The notes beneath the pieces are model-generated. The model was not told where the DNA came from, made no database searches, and worked only from the letters and a program-made list of their open reading frames with translations. Position numbers and translations under genes: made by a program. Below are positions 27,320 to 36,823 of a stretch of 64,000 nt of DNA, piece after piece (position 1 is the first letter of the stretch; every line of letters begins with the position of its first letter). This DNA comes from Woeseiaceae bacterium (GTDB taxonomy: Bacteria > Pseudomonadota > Gammaproteobacteria > Steroidobacterales > Woeseiaceae): contig JAHEFE010000002.1 in the NCBI GenBank assembly GCA_024640365.1, positions 1 through 64,000 of the forward strand, given 5' to 3'.

Positions 27320-30300
27320 TTAGAACTTGATGTCTATACCCATGCGGATTTCCCACAATGAGTTCTGTTGACGCAGGTAGTTAATGTCACGCTCGCTGAA
27401 GCGATCGTAAACATACTGGCCTGAACCATTGACATAGCCTCGTACAACTTGCTGCGCAAAGAACTGCGCGTCCCATACCTTGCCCCACTTGTCGTTGAGC
27501 AAGTTACCGAAGTTGTAGATCTTCACGAACGCGCTAGCGCTGGTACCTTCAACAAATGTTGGCAGTTCCTGGCTAAGACGCAGGTCGAAGCGTGTGCTCC
27601 ACTTGGCATGCAGGTTGTTACGCTCCTGATAACCAGGTTTCAGGCCATTTCTGGCGATGAAGGCAAAAAACGCTTCTGTATCGAAGTTTGCTGTGTAAAG
27701 AACATTTGGGTCATTGGAGCAAGCTGCACATGCACCTTCCGGTACATACAGCAAGTGACGTCCGTAGAAGCCATCGCCTTCCTGGTCCTGACTGAACATG
27801 ACGTAGGACTGCGGCTGCCCTTCAGATGCCGTACCGTACACCGTGAAACGGGTCTCGAGATCTTTGAAGAACTCGGTGCCGTAACTGGCGCGCATCGTCA
27901 GACGATGCGGAACTTCGTAGTTCGATGTGCCAGGTGTCGGGTTGTTGACATCGTTCAGCGACAGGTTGTCAAAGTTCGACGAAGCAACCGATGAGGTCAT
28001 CGGGCTGACGTCGGTCGCTTGGGTATAGGCGTAGCCGAAGGTTACATCCAGACCAAAATCAAACTCTTTGCTCAACATAAAGGAGAACATATCTGACTCA
28101 CCGTTGTTGTCGGAGTTGGTCAGCATGTAGTTATCAATGGAAGGATAGCCGTAGGTGTAGTCATACAGCGGCGCACCGGCAGATGCGAAACCGTAAATTG
28201 ACTCCGCGATGTCTACGTAATAGGCCGGGTTATTTTGCTTGGTGTGCAGATAGTCGATATCAGCTGTGACACCGCCGAACCAAGGCATTTCCCATGTTGC
28301 ACCCAACGCAATCTTCCACTGTGAAGGCTGCTTGTAGTCAGGATCAATCAACACGAGGAAGCCGGTGTTGCCGTCAGCCGGTGTAACTGCTGCTACATCG
28401 TCATACAGAGATTGCGGAACGTCGTAGCCCGGCAAGCCGCCATATATCTGGGTCAACGGGATAGCTCCTGGACCAAATACTGTGTTGGCTGCTGAAGAAG
28501 AATTTCTCCAGCTGAACTGGGCGTTGGTCAGACCGTCGTTGCTCCATGCGTTGGAGATCCAGACGTTCGGGTTACCACCAGAGTACAGACCGATACCACC
28601 ACGCACGGTTACTTCATCCGATGCTTCCCAGGTGAAACCAAGGCGCGGCATCAGCAGATCGAGGCCATCAATGTTGGCGTCATTGCGAATACCAAACTGG
28701 TCATAGAAAGCCTGGTTGTAATGCGGGCGATCACTACTGGTGAACCAGTCATAACGCAGTCCAGCAACCACAGTCAGGTTGTAATCATCCACGTACAGTT
28801 CGTCCTGCAGGTAGATGGTATTCAGCGTATTGGCAAAACTTGCTGCTGCGTCATTGGCGTCGTTGGTACCACCACCGCTACCGTAGTAAACGCGGCTCGG
28901 GCGACCCAGTTCGAACTGGTCGATACCGGTGAGTGAGCAGCCCGCAGCAAAACGTTCCTGAGCAGTAGTTGCTGCGAGACAGGCCGCTGTTGCGTCGTTA
29001 GCACCGCCATTGGTGCCGTAGAAGTCCCATTCGCCGCCACGTGAGTGCTGTACGAAGATGTTGAAAATATCAACCTTCTCTTGCTCGTAACCAGCGGTGA
29101 TCACGTGATTGCCATAGAGGTATTGGCCGGTCAACTTGAGGAAGTCTGACTTCGTGCCGAGCTTGTTGGCCTGGCGGGAGTCATCCGCACCCAGGTAAAT
29201 CGTGTTGCCTTCCGGGGTGTCGATCTGGAAGTCGCCGAAGCCGCCGGGGCCAACGGTAACCTGCGAATCGTTCATCTCGCTCTGGCTGTAGAACAGCTCG
29301 GTTGAGAAAGCGTCATTCCACTGTGACGTCAGCTTGAAGGTCAGTGTCTTTGACTCCGCACCCTTGGTGTAGAAGTGGTTGGCGAACTCAAATTCGTCGT
29401 AGTCGCCATCTGAGTCACGATCCTGCGAGCCGTCGTAGTAGTTGTAAATCAACGAGGCGTTGTGATCAGCGTTGATGTTCCAATCCAGACGAGCCATGTA
29501 TTTCTTGTCGGTCTGGGTACCGTCACCAGGCATACCGCCGGTGTCATAGCCCCAGAGGTTCTGCGCGATGCTGTTTACGCGGTCGTAGTCAGCCTGGCTC
29601 AGCCAGTCACGGACTTCGCCGTTACCCGAACCAGCAGGTCCTCTGGCGAGGAATCGTGGCTTTTCAGATTCTTCGTAAGCTGCGAAGACGAACAGACGAT
29701 CCCGCAGGATTGGGCCGCCGATGCTGAAGCCCTTCTTGTCTTGCAGGTAGTCAGGAGCGCGGAAGTTCTGGTCAAACCCTTCAAGAGACGTGCCACGCAG
29801 TGTTTCGGTGGTGAACTCGTAGAAAATACTGCCGTTCCACTCGTTGGTACCTGACTTCGTAACCGAGTTGATGTTACAGGCCGAAAAACCGCCGTAGGTC
29901 ACGTCAAAAGGTGCGAGTGATACTGCAACTTGTTGCAATGCTTCATATGGAAACGGCATGCCAGTCGCTGTCGAGTAGCCATTTGAGTTCAGGCCGAAGC
30001 GGTCGTTGTAGCTAACACCGTCGAGTGTGACGCTGTTGAAGCGTGGATGCAGACCACCGCAGTTAACCGTGAATCCATCGTCTTCGTTATCGATGTTCAT
30101 GCGCGGATCAAGGCCGTATACGTCCGTGATGTCGCGGTTGAATGCGACAGCGGTGTCGATATCGAAGCTTGAGAACGTAGCAGAAGGGCCTGGAGCGACG
30201 TCAACAAACTCGGCTGCCTGACCTACAACTACGATTTCTTCCAGCTCCGCAGCCGTCTGCAGGTTAACTGACAAGTTGTAAGTCTCACCGAGGCTGATCG

Positions 30301-30628
30301 ATTCGATCACTACGGATTTTACGCTGTTCACTGTGACCCGGTAAGGGCCGCCAACCGGAAGGTTGGTCGCCAGGAATGTGCCGCTGGAGTTCGTCGAGAA
30401 ACCGCGGGCAACGCTGGTGCGCATATCTTCAACGACCACAGCGGCGCTAGCCACTGGTGCGCCGTTGGAATCGAGGATTTTGCCGCGAATCGAAGATGCG
30501 GTTTCCTGTGCAAAGCTCGAACCCGGCGCGGCAAGCAGTAAAACTGCCAGACCAGCTACCAGGCCTCCTTGACCGAGGCTTCGCAATACGCGAACACTCG
30601 AGCTCAAAAAGCCGATATTAATTTTCAT
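27320..30628 (-). CDS. Large TonB-dependent receptor, Oar type with carboxypeptidase-regulatory-like plug extension
   Basis: This 1102-aa outer membrane protein has a signal peptide of about 40 residues ending at SSFAQE. An N-terminal CarboxypepD_reg-like beta domain follows (SIRGKILDSNGAPVASAAVVVED, in part residues 46-68), then a TonB box-like EEIVVVGQ near 127, the plug, and a long beta-barrel rich in aromatic strands ending in EIRMGIDIKF. Oar-like receptors move large ligands such as peptides or polymers, unlike 700-aa siderophore receptors. The ATG at 30628 has GGGGA 9 nt upstream. The pair CAACSNDP near residue 1000 may form a loop disulfide. Lying between nucleotidase and nuclease genes suggests a role with nucleic acid or nucleotide uptake, but this is inference. 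Confidence 0.88.
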   Translation of the reverse strand: MKINIGFLSSSVRVLRSLGQGGLVAGLAVLLLAAPGSSFAQETASSIRGKILDSNGAPVASAAVVVEDMRTSVARGFSTNSSGTFLATNLPVGGPYRVTVNSVKSVVIESISLGETYNLSVNLQTAAELEEIVVVGQAAEFVDVAPGPSATFSSFDIDTAVAFNRDITDVYGLDPRMNIDNEDDGFTVNCGGLHPRFNSVTLDGVSYNDRFGLNSNGYSTATGMPFPYEALQQVAVSLAPFDVTYGGFSACNINSVTKSGTNEWNGSIFYEFTTETLRGTSLEGFDQNFRAPDYLQDKKGFSIGGPILRDRLFVFAAYEESEKPRFLARGPAGSGNGEVRDWLSQADYDRVNSIAQNLWGYDTGGMPGDGTQTDKKYMARLDWNINADHNASLIYNYYDGSQDRDSDGDYDEFEFANHFYTKGAESKTLTFKLTSQWNDAFSTELFYSQSEMNDSQVTVGPGGFGDFQIDTPEGNTIYLGADDSRQANKLGTKSDFLKLTGQYLYGNHVITAGYEQEKVDIFNIFVQHSRGGEWDFYGTNGGANDATAACLAATTAQERFAAGCSLTGIDQFELGRPSRVYYGSGGGTNDANDAAASFANTLNTIYLQDELYVDDYNLTVVAGLRYDWFTSSDRPHYNQAFYDQFGIRNDANIDGLDLLMPRLGFTWEASDEVTVRGGIGLYSGGNPNVWISNAWSNDGLTNAQFSWRNSSSAANTVFGPGAIPLTQIYGGLPGYDVPQSLYDDVAAVTPADGNTGFLVLIDPDYKQPSQWKIALGATWEMPWFGGVTADIDYLHTKQNNPAYYVDIAESIYGFASAGAPLYDYTYGYPSIDNYMLTNSDNNGESDMFSFMLSKEFDFGLDVTFGYAYTQATDVSPMTSSVASSNFDNLSLNDVNNPTPGTSNYEVPHRLTMRASYGTEFFKDLETRFTVYGTASEGQPQSYVMFSQDQEGDGFYGRHLLYVPEGACAACSNDPNVLYTANFDTEAFFAFIARNGLKPGYQERNNLHAKWSTRFDLRLSQELPTFVEGTSASAFVKIYNFGNLLNDKWGKVWDAQFFAQQVVRGYVNGSGQYVYDRFSERDINYLRQQNSLWEIRMGIDIKF

Positions 30629-30865
30629 ACTAAGTTTCCCCATTTTGTTTGGAGCGAGTTATTTTTGACGTGATAAAGATGGTTTGGCGTTGCTTCAAAA
30701 CAAACTGTTGCGTAAAGCGTACGACTTAACAACAACCCAAACCGAGTAGTTATGTTGGGAATCTACCGCAGTCAAAATAGGCGCGCAATAAGGGTTCCGC
30801 GGCCTTTCTGGGGGCGGCGGGCGCGACGATTGGCGAGCAATTTTCGCGGCAACCTAGAATCCTTG

Positions 30866-31996
30866 TTATATACCTTCGCCAAGCTGTTGTTTTTGAGTGA
30901 ATTCGATACTAACAAGCAGTGGCCAATGATCTGACACCCCGCTTCCTTCAGGCAACAGAAACCGTGCTGGAGTGTTGTTTTTTGTCACCTGATCAGTGGT
31001 TTTATTTGCAACTTTGACTGAGTCCTTGCGTAAGTCCCATGTTGCTTGCGCGCCACGCTCTGGCCTTTGTGCCCACAGGATCATGTCCAAATACGACCAT
31101 TTATCGTCAGCTTCGTAATATTGTGTGCCGAGACAGTTGGCACAGCCTTCCTCGTGAGCAACCCTCCAGATCCCTCGAACCAAAGTGCCGAGCAGGTCTT
31201 TCTTTTCGTTTTCGGTAGACGTTGTGTTGAAGTCACCGGCAGCAAAAGCAAAGCGATCTTCTGGTAATTCACTGCGCAATTGGTTGAGGAACTTATAGGC
31301 CTGAATTCGCATTTCCGTAGGGTGAAAAGGTGCCGGGAAGTGCACAGAGAAACCGGTTAGAAGTTCTCCATCCGGTAATTTGAATGTTGCCTCCAGGATG
31401 CCGCGGGTATCGGCTTGGCGGTTGGCAAACTCGTCGCTCGGCGTGAAAGGATGCAGCACAGGCTCGCCAGCTACTTCCAGGCGGGTCAGGAACGCGACGT
31501 CAATACCACGCAAATCCTGTCCTTCAATCAGAATGGCGGGGCGGTATCCGGCGTCAGCCAGATACTCTGTGCGCAGCCGCTCCAGGATCGCGAGGTTTTC
31601 GACTTCCTGCAAAGCGAGTATGTCGGGACCGCGGCCGTTGTTGACCTGCAAGATGGCTTTGGCGACGACCTCAAGCTTGTGGGCGAGAATTGTTTCGCTC
31701 CAGTCCCAGTTCAGGCACTGATCACGCCAGCGATCGACAACGATAGTCGCGCACTCGGCCTTGTGCTGTTCGCTTTGCTTGGCTGCGAGCGGCAGAAATG
31801 TGCTGTCAGTCTTGCCGTCATCATGGGTGGTGTCGAAGAGGTTTTCGACGTTAAAGGTCATGATTGTAACGGGCGCCACTACTGTCGCGGGTACTGCCGG
31901 AGTGGTGTTGGGAGCGCATGCTGCCAGCAACAACACAGCTATAAAAGTAATGCCGGTGATGTTACGGCGTAATGTCGATTTGCTGAATGACGGCAT
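30866..31996 (-). CDS. Endonuclease/exonuclease/phosphatase-family lipoprotein (candidate surface nuclease)
   Basis: This 376-aa protein has a lipoprotein signal (ITFIAVLLLAACAP, Cys near residue 29). The complete EEP/DNase I-like active-site order follows: TFNVENLFD near 49, the metal Glu in LALQEVEN near 130, GIDVAFLTR near 167, HFPAPFHPTE near 219, AAGDFNTTSTEN near 251 and SGVSDHWPLLVS near the C-terminus. FNVENLFD is typical of extracellular nuclease-like EEP proteins. GGAGGG sits 5-6 nt before the ATG at 31996. The gene overlaps the upstream lipoprotein gene by 35 nt, so they are co-transcribed. Nuclease is the favoured role, but phosphodiesterase on other substrates is possible. Confidence 0.82.
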   Translation of the reverse strand: MPSFSKSTLRRNITGITFIAVLLLAACAPNTTPAVPATVVAPVTIMTFNVENLFDTTHDDGKTDSTFLPLAAKQSEQHKAECATIVVDRWRDQCLNWDWSETILAHKLEVVAKAILQVNNGRGPDILALQEVENLAILERLRTEYLADAGYRPAILIEGQDLRGIDVAFLTRLEVAGEPVLHPFTPSDEFANRQADTRGILEATFKLPDGELLTGFSVHFPAPFHPTEMRIQAYKFLNQLRSELPEDRFAFAAGDFNTTSTENEKKDLLGTLVRGIWRVAHEEGCANCLGTQYYEADDKWSYLDMILWAQRPERGAQATWDLRKDSVKVANKTTDQVTKNNTPARFLLPEGSGVSDHWPLLVSIEFTQKQQLGEGI

Positions 31997-32903
31997 GTTT
32001 GCCCTCCGTTGTAAGAAACAGTTTGCCACGGTCGGCGAATGCAATCGCTTCGGCCTCAGGTGGCACAGGTATATTCAACGCTAATGGATTGGCTGCAAGA
32101 GTTTCTTGCCAGGAGATGTCAGAACTTCGCCGCCAGTAATAAATATTGCCGTAAGTCAGAACAACTACGGCGCGGCCATCGCTGCTAATGTCCATGGCCG
32201 TTGGCTGCCAGTGCCACACGAATGTCTCCGGATTGCTGCGTCGTGCAAGCGCCAAATCTGCGGCGGTAGCAGCGGGTAATCCCTGGACAGGCCCCAGCAG
32301 TTTGGCGGTCAAAATCGGCTGATTTACCGCGGGTCTCAGCGGCAATGCATATAATTCTGCCGGCCGCGTCCGTTTACTCATTACGAGTATCGTCTCGCTG
32401 CTTTCATCAACGGCGGCCGCCTCGCTATCACGCGGACCATCGGGGTAACGATAACGTATCTCCCAGGCGGGCTCGATCGATTCTGGCAGTGCCTTACCAA
32501 GATTTGGCTCGGCGAAAACATACAAAACGCGGTCAGGGTGAACGGCATTGTTGTCACCGATATCTGCCACCAACAACCAGGGTCTGCCATCCAGTTCGAA
32601 TGAAGCGAGATCTTCCCAGTCCACGTTAGTTGCTTTATTTATTGGAATAGCGGCAAGGCCGCGTCCGTCTGTGGTCATGGCGTACAGGGTGGCGCTGCGG
32701 TCGTTGTCGTTGATTGCCCAGAGAACATGCGAATCACGGCGTGACACCGCAATGCCGCTGGCCTCGATGAGTTCCGGGTGTTGCAAGTGACCAGTGACAG
32801 AGACGGAAACGATCACCGGGTTGCCGTTATCAACGCTGGCGACACAGCCTTGCCCCAGCAGGCACAAGGCAAGCAGCAGCAGAGAAAGTCTGTGATTTGG
32901 CAT
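31962..32903 (-). CDS. Lipoprotein of unknown function, beta-propeller-like
   Basis: This 313-aa protein has a lipobox (LLLALCLLGQGCVAS, Cys near residue 19). I do not recognise a named family. Repeating stretches such as HVLWAINDNDRSATLYAM, PWLLVADIGDNNAVH, ETILVMSKRT and RAVVVLTYGNIYYWRR, spaced 45-60 residues apart and each ending in short polar turns, look like blades of a beta-propeller. ASGIAV near the start and EAEAIAF near the end could close the ring. The ATG at 32903 is chosen because the lipoprotein signal starts there. Its 3' end overlaps the EEP lipoprotein gene, so the two probably work together, for example as an enzyme and a ligand-binding partner. Confidence 0.7.
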   Translation of the reverse strand: MPNHRLSLLLLALCLLGQGCVASVDNGNPVIVSVSVTGHLQHPELIEASGIAVSRRDSHVLWAINDNDRSATLYAMTTDGRGLAAIPINKATNVDWEDLASFELDGRPWLLVADIGDNNAVHPDRVLYVFAEPNLGKALPESIEPAWEIRYRYPDGPRDSEAAAVDESSETILVMSKRTRPAELYALPLRPAVNQPILTAKLLGPVQGLPAATAADLALARRSNPETFVWHWQPTAMDISSDGRAVVVLTYGNIYYWRRSSDISWQETLAANPLALNIPVPPEAEAIAFADRGKLFLTTEGKHAVIQQIDITP

Positions 32904-32972
32904 GGCGCAATGGTGCGTCTTTCGTGGTCGTAAAACCAGTGGCGCTTGATGTGATTGTAGTGACCATAAAAA

Positions 32973-32995
32973 AAGCCCGACCAATGGTCGGGCTT
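32973..32995 (-). terminator. Rho-independent terminator downstream of the second TonB receptor
   Basis: AAGCCCGACC (32973-32982) pairs with GGTCGGGCTT (32986-32995). Read on the minus strand the stem is followed by a T-run (complement of the A-run at 32968-32974). It ends the TonB receptor transcript. Confidence 0.85.
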
Positions 32996-33017
32996 CTTGA
33001 ACTACTTGTGGTCGGGC

Positions 33018-35336
33018 TTATTCGCCAAACGTGTACGTACCCATTATGCCAACGATCGGAGGATCGTTAACAAAACCGGTGTTGTTTGAGAAATCTACGA
33101 AGCCTTTGACGTTATGCTCGTTGGTGATGTTGCGGCCGAACAAAGCAACTTCCCAGTTATTTTCGAAGTTCTTGTAGCCGATCTTCAGGCCACCTTCAAA
33201 CTGGGTGCCCGTCTTGAACTCAACTGCTTCATACAAAGGCATGTTTACATCACCCATGACTGACCAGTCAGTGAACACAAAGTATTCACCGGTACTGCCG
33301 GCCGGGATGTTGTAACGAGCAGAGATGTTGTAGCTGGTCTCTGGAGCGCGCGGGAACGGGTTGCCGTCAAGTAACGCGCGGCCATTTTCGTCCAGAGGAT
33401 CCAGTACCGTGCACAAGCCAGAGCCGCAGGTCGCCGTAGACAAAGTCGGGTCATTGATCTCGGTCTTGTTGTAAGCGAAGCCGCCCGCGATCAGCAAGTT
33501 GTCCGTAACGAGGTATTCGAAGTCAACTTCGAAGCCCGATCCGACACCTTCCTTGGCATTGATAACCTGGTTGGTGTTGCTGGCGCCGCCGATAATGGAC
33601 AACTGCATGTCATCAACTGTGTAGTAGAAAATAGCTGCGTTGACGCGCAAACGATCTTCCAACAGGTCGGCTTTATAGCCAGCTTCCCACGAAAGAATGG
33701 TTTCCGGTTTAGCTACGGACGGCGATTCCAGGAACGCTACGTCACGACCCTGGATGGTTTGACCACGGAAGCCATCAGAGACGCGACCATAGACCGACGA
33801 TTTGTCATTGAGTGCGTAGTTAGCACTGAAATCCCAGCTAATCTGGTTATCTGAAACCTTGATCTCGTTAATGGTCGGAATGCCAAGGTCAACATATAAT
33901 TGGCCGTATTGCTGCACATGGAAATCTTTGTTGTCGTCGGTGTAGCGAACGCCAGCCGTCAGGGTTAACTCATCATTCATATGGTAAGAACCCTGGCCGA
34001 AAACAGCCGACGTGCTGTTGTTTTGCACAACAATCGTGTCAGCGCTATCAACGAAGCCGTAAGAGGCAAACGAATCCGTCGTAATGGCAAGTTCCGAGTC
34101 AAAGAAGAACGCACCGATCTGCCAGGTGAATTGACCGTCGTCTTCGCTGGCGAGGCGAATTTCATTCGTTGTTTGTTGCGCATCGGCGGAGTCCTGCGTT
34201 ACCGAAGGAACCATGATCGTGCCCGGGAATGTCAGTGTCGGGAAACCAAATACCGGTGCCGCCGGATCAAAGCTGATGCCTGGCGGAACTGTTGCGGTGC
34301 CGGAGAAGTCAACTACGCCGCCGTCGATGTCGCCACGGCTGTAGCCGTCAGCATTTTGTCTTGACCCGATGTAGGTCAGGGTTGTTGAACCAAGATCCCA
34401 ATCAACGTGCAAGGTCGTACCGTCACTGTCGTATGCCTGCGGGTTATTGTCGCCACCATCATAGTAGACAGTGTCGCGACGATAGTTCCGGTTCAGGCTG
34501 TTGCTGCCGGTATTAAAAATGTTGGCACGGAATATTGAAGAAGTGCCATCGAGACTGCGGAACTGGTGACTGAGCCGAATTGAGATGTCATCGGTCGGCG
34601 TGTACTCGAACTGAGCGCGTGCAGCCATGTCCTGGAAGTTGCCCATAGCTTCTTCTTCACCGGTATAGCCGTTGTTGATCCAGTCCTGACGGGACTGATA
34701 CAGCGCAGAGAAGCGAGCAGTCAATACGTCCGGTATCATTGCGCCGCCAATAGCGCCTTCAACACGGCTTGAGCCGTAGGTGCCATAGGATGCCGTCGCA
34801 TAACCGTTGGTTTCTTCAGTTGGGCGGCGCGAATCAAATTTGATAATGCCGGCAGTGGTGTTGCGGCCGAACAAAGTTCCCTGCGGACCGCGAATGACTT
34901 CAACCTGTTCCATATCGAACAAAGGGAAGCTCTTTAGCACAACATTTTCCATGACCACGTCATCCATGATGATGGATACCGGCTGCGAAGCTGCAAGGTC
35001 AAAATCGATGTTGCCCAGACCACGCAAATAGAAGCGAGGTGCGGCACGACCATTGGATGATTCGGCATACAGACCAGGAACGCGCCCCGACAAAGCGAGA
35101 ATGTCTTCGCCGCCAGCAAACAGCACGTCATAGCCTTCACCTGATAACGTGGCGATAGAGATTGGCACGTCCTGCAGGCTTTCAGCGCGCTTGGTCGCTG
35201 TGACCACGATCTCTTCAAGGACCGCTGTATTCTGCGCGTTGGCAGTAGCCTGAAACCCTGTGAGTGAGAATAAAACTGTCGCGGCAGCTAACAAGCCGCG
35301 GCGTCCGTATATTTTTGTTGGGAAAACGCTACTCAT
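33018..35336 (-). CDS. TonB-dependent receptor (siderophore/small-ligand size)
   Basis: This 772-aa outer membrane receptor has a signal peptide ending near ATANAQ (about residue 34). The TonB box LEEIVVTATKRAESLQDVPI follows at residues 40-59, then the plug with RGLGNIDFD, QVEVIRGPQGTLFGRNTTAG near 145-165, and a beta-barrel to the C-terminal YTFGE. The TATKRAESLQDVPISI plug type is common in FyuA/iron-complex and steroid- or sugar-related receptors of sphingomonads and gammaproteobacteria. An excellent AGGAGG lies 8 nt before the ATG. The promoter region carries paired direct repeats (separate entry). The ligand cannot be read from sequence. Confidence 0.88.
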   Translation of the reverse strand: MSSVFPTKIYGRRGLLAAATVLFSLTGFQATANAQNTAVLEEIVVTATKRAESLQDVPISIATLSGEGYDVLFAGGEDILALSGRVPGLYAESSNGRAAPRFYLRGLGNIDFDLAASQPVSIIMDDVVMENVVLKSFPLFDMEQVEVIRGPQGTLFGRNTTAGIIKFDSRRPTEETNGYATASYGTYGSSRVEGAIGGAMIPDVLTARFSALYQSRQDWINNGYTGEEEAMGNFQDMAARAQFEYTPTDDISIRLSHQFRSLDGTSSIFRANIFNTGSNSLNRNYRRDTVYYDGGDNNPQAYDSDGTTLHVDWDLGSTTLTYIGSRQNADGYSRGDIDGGVVDFSGTATVPPGISFDPAAPVFGFPTLTFPGTIMVPSVTQDSADAQQTTNEIRLASEDDGQFTWQIGAFFFDSELAITTDSFASYGFVDSADTIVVQNNSTSAVFGQGSYHMNDELTLTAGVRYTDDNKDFHVQQYGQLYVDLGIPTINEIKVSDNQISWDFSANYALNDKSSVYGRVSDGFRGQTIQGRDVAFLESPSVAKPETILSWEAGYKADLLEDRLRVNAAIFYYTVDDMQLSIIGGASNTNQVINAKEGVGSGFEVDFEYLVTDNLLIAGGFAYNKTEINDPTLSTATCGSGLCTVLDPLDENGRALLDGNPFPRAPETSYNISARYNIPAGSTGEYFVFTDWSVMGDVNMPLYEAVEFKTGTQFEGGLKIGYKNFENNWEVALFGRNITNEHNVKGFVDFSNNTGFVNDPPIVGIMGTYTFGE

Positions 35337-35362
35337 TGTAGACCTCCTGGAAATGTCCGCGA

Positions 35363-35412
35363 AGTATACCGCCCTCAGCTCGCCATTTGTACATAGAATT
35401 GAGCATTTGTAC
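35363..35412 (-). promoter_or_regulatory. Promoter of the second TonB receptor with 20-bp spaced direct repeats
   Basis: On the minus strand TATACT (complement of 35363-35368) is a good -10, with a poor -35 (TACAAA, complement of 35386-35391). Two identical CATTTGTAC units on the plus strand (35384-35392 and 35404-35412) start exactly 20 bp apart; the proximal one covers the -35. A weak -35 overlaid by helically phased repeats suggests control by a DNA-binding activator or repressor. Confidence 0.5.
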
Positions 35413-35486
35413 GCATTACAGCTTGCAGATCGATTCGTGGCATGAAAACGACAAAAAAATAATGAGATGCCTGGCCAGGTCGTCGT

Positions 35487-35825
35487 TCAGTTTTCCAGTG
35501 AGACGTAGCAATCAGGGGTGAATTGTGGGGTGCAGACGCACATAAAAATAAGGTCGGTGTCACCCGTATTGGTTATTTGTTGCGCTACTCCGGCCGCTAT
35601 GTGCACGGTATCGCCGCCGATCAGCGGCTGCGGATGAGCTTTGCCGACCCGCATAAGTCCCTGACCCGAAACGACAATATAGCGCTCTGTGACCGATAGT
35701 TTGTGGAGTTCGGTGGTCACCCCGGCCGGTACCCGACAACGTGCCAGAGATACCTCGGGATCGTCCGGCGCATTGAGCATCTCAGTAATGTAGCAGCGTT
35801 CGCGAGTATAAAATTCTGTAGTCAT
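35487..35825 (-). CDS. Small cupin-domain protein
   Basis: This 112-aa cytoplasmic single-domain cupin shows the pattern PAGVTTELHKLSVTERYIVV (residues about 34-53: H and E of motif 1) and GGDTVHIAAGVAQQITNTG (motif 2). Related small cupins are annotated as mannose-6-phosphate isomerase-like or metal-binding cupins of unknown function. The ATG at 35825 is chosen because the upstream frame extension is Arg/Ala-rich and lacks domain character; AGGAA lies 11 nt upstream. It is divergent from the SDR at 35946 with 120 nt between starts. Confidence 0.7.
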   Translation of the reverse strand: MTTEFYTRERCYITEMLNAPDDPEVSLARCRVPAGVTTELHKLSVTERYIVVSGQGLMRVGKAHPQPLIGGDTVHIAAGVAQQITNTGDTDLIFMCVCTPQFTPDCYVSLEN

Positions 35826-35945
35826 TTGGTATCGAATTCCTGCGGTGGAACCGTTAGTTGCGTTACGATGCCTAGGCGCGGCACGTGCGGCAACAATACA
35901 GAGTTTGCGAGCAGCGTGCAGTAGGCGAACAGCGGAGAGCATCTC

Positions 35946-36731
35946 GTGACGATACCGTCAGTAAAAGAACTTCTAAATTTGAGTGAACATACCGTGCTTG
36001 TCACGGGTGGTAGTGGCAACCTGGGTCGTGGACTCAGCTATCGGCTGGCCGAGGCCGGCGCAAAAGTAATCGTGCACTTTCACAGTGATGAGCAAACAGC
36101 GGCTGCGACCGTGGCAACTATTGTTGCGAACGGCGGCCGAGCCGAACTGGTCAGGGCTGACCTGGCAAGCGGTGAGCAAGTTGAGCGGATGTTTGCAGAG
36201 CTGGATTCCAGGGGATTGCTGGTGGATTGTGTGGTCAATAACGCAGCGGCGCAGGATGTCCAGCCACTGCACGATATGACCTTGCCACAGTGGCAAGCGA
36301 TGCAGGCCGTCAATCTTGATGGCGCTTTTGCGGTGACTCAGGCGGCTGTGAAAAGGCTGCGCAAGGCGGGTCACAGCGGCGCGATCGTCAATATTGCGTC
36401 CATAGAGGGTAGTGATCCGGCGCATGGCCATGCTCACTACTCAACGGCTAAAGCCGGGTTGCTGATGCTGACACGCGCAGCCGCCCAGGAATACGGCGTG
36501 GACAGTATTCGCGTAAACAGCGTCTCCCCTGGATTGTTGTTTCGAGAAGGGATCGATAAGTCCTGGCCCGATGGAGTATCGCGCTGGATGGAGCGGGCCC
36601 CATTGACCCGTCTTGGTGGCACTGAAGACGTGGCCGATGCCGTGTTGTTTTTGCTGAGTCCTGCCGCGCGTTGGATCAGCGGTAGCAACCTTGTAGTCGA
36701 CGGTGGAATGTCTGCACTGAGTCGCTGGTAA
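35946..36731 (+). CDS. Short-chain dehydrogenase/reductase (SDR)
   Basis: This 261-aa classical SDR has the cofactor motif TGGSGNLGRG near residue 20, NNAAAQD near 97, the catalytic Ser in NIASIEG near 155 and YSTAK near 168, and ends with SGSNLVVDGGMSALSRW. It reduces or oxidises an alcohol/carbonyl with NAD(P)(H); the FabG-like tail does not define a substrate. The start is GTG. It stands 92 nt before deoD and may be expressed alone. Confidence 0.82.
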   Translation: MTIPSVKELLNLSEHTVLVTGGSGNLGRGLSYRLAEAGAKVIVHFHSDEQTAAATVATIVANGGRAELVRADLASGEQVERMFAELDSRGLLVDCVVNNAAAQDVQPLHDMTLPQWQAMQAVNLDGAFAVTQAAVKRLRKAGHSGAIVNIASIEGSDPAHGHAHYSTAKAGLLMLTRAAAQEYGVDSIRVNSVSPGLLFREGIDKSWPDGVSRWMERAPLTRLGGTEDVADAVLFLLSPAARWISGSNLVVDGGMSALSRW

Positions 36732-36823
36732 GCATCCGGGGTGCTGGCGGCTGGTATTTTGGACTAGAATAGGCGTCTTTTGTCGGCCTGACCGACGCCA
36801 GCGCAACCAAAAGAGCATTATTT

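Noticed and set aside
36772-36799. GGCGTC...GACGCC inverted repeat before deoD as an operator
   Set aside because: Arms overlap an alternative GTCGG/CCGAC pairing and the spacer is irregular; the signal is too weak to list as a feature.
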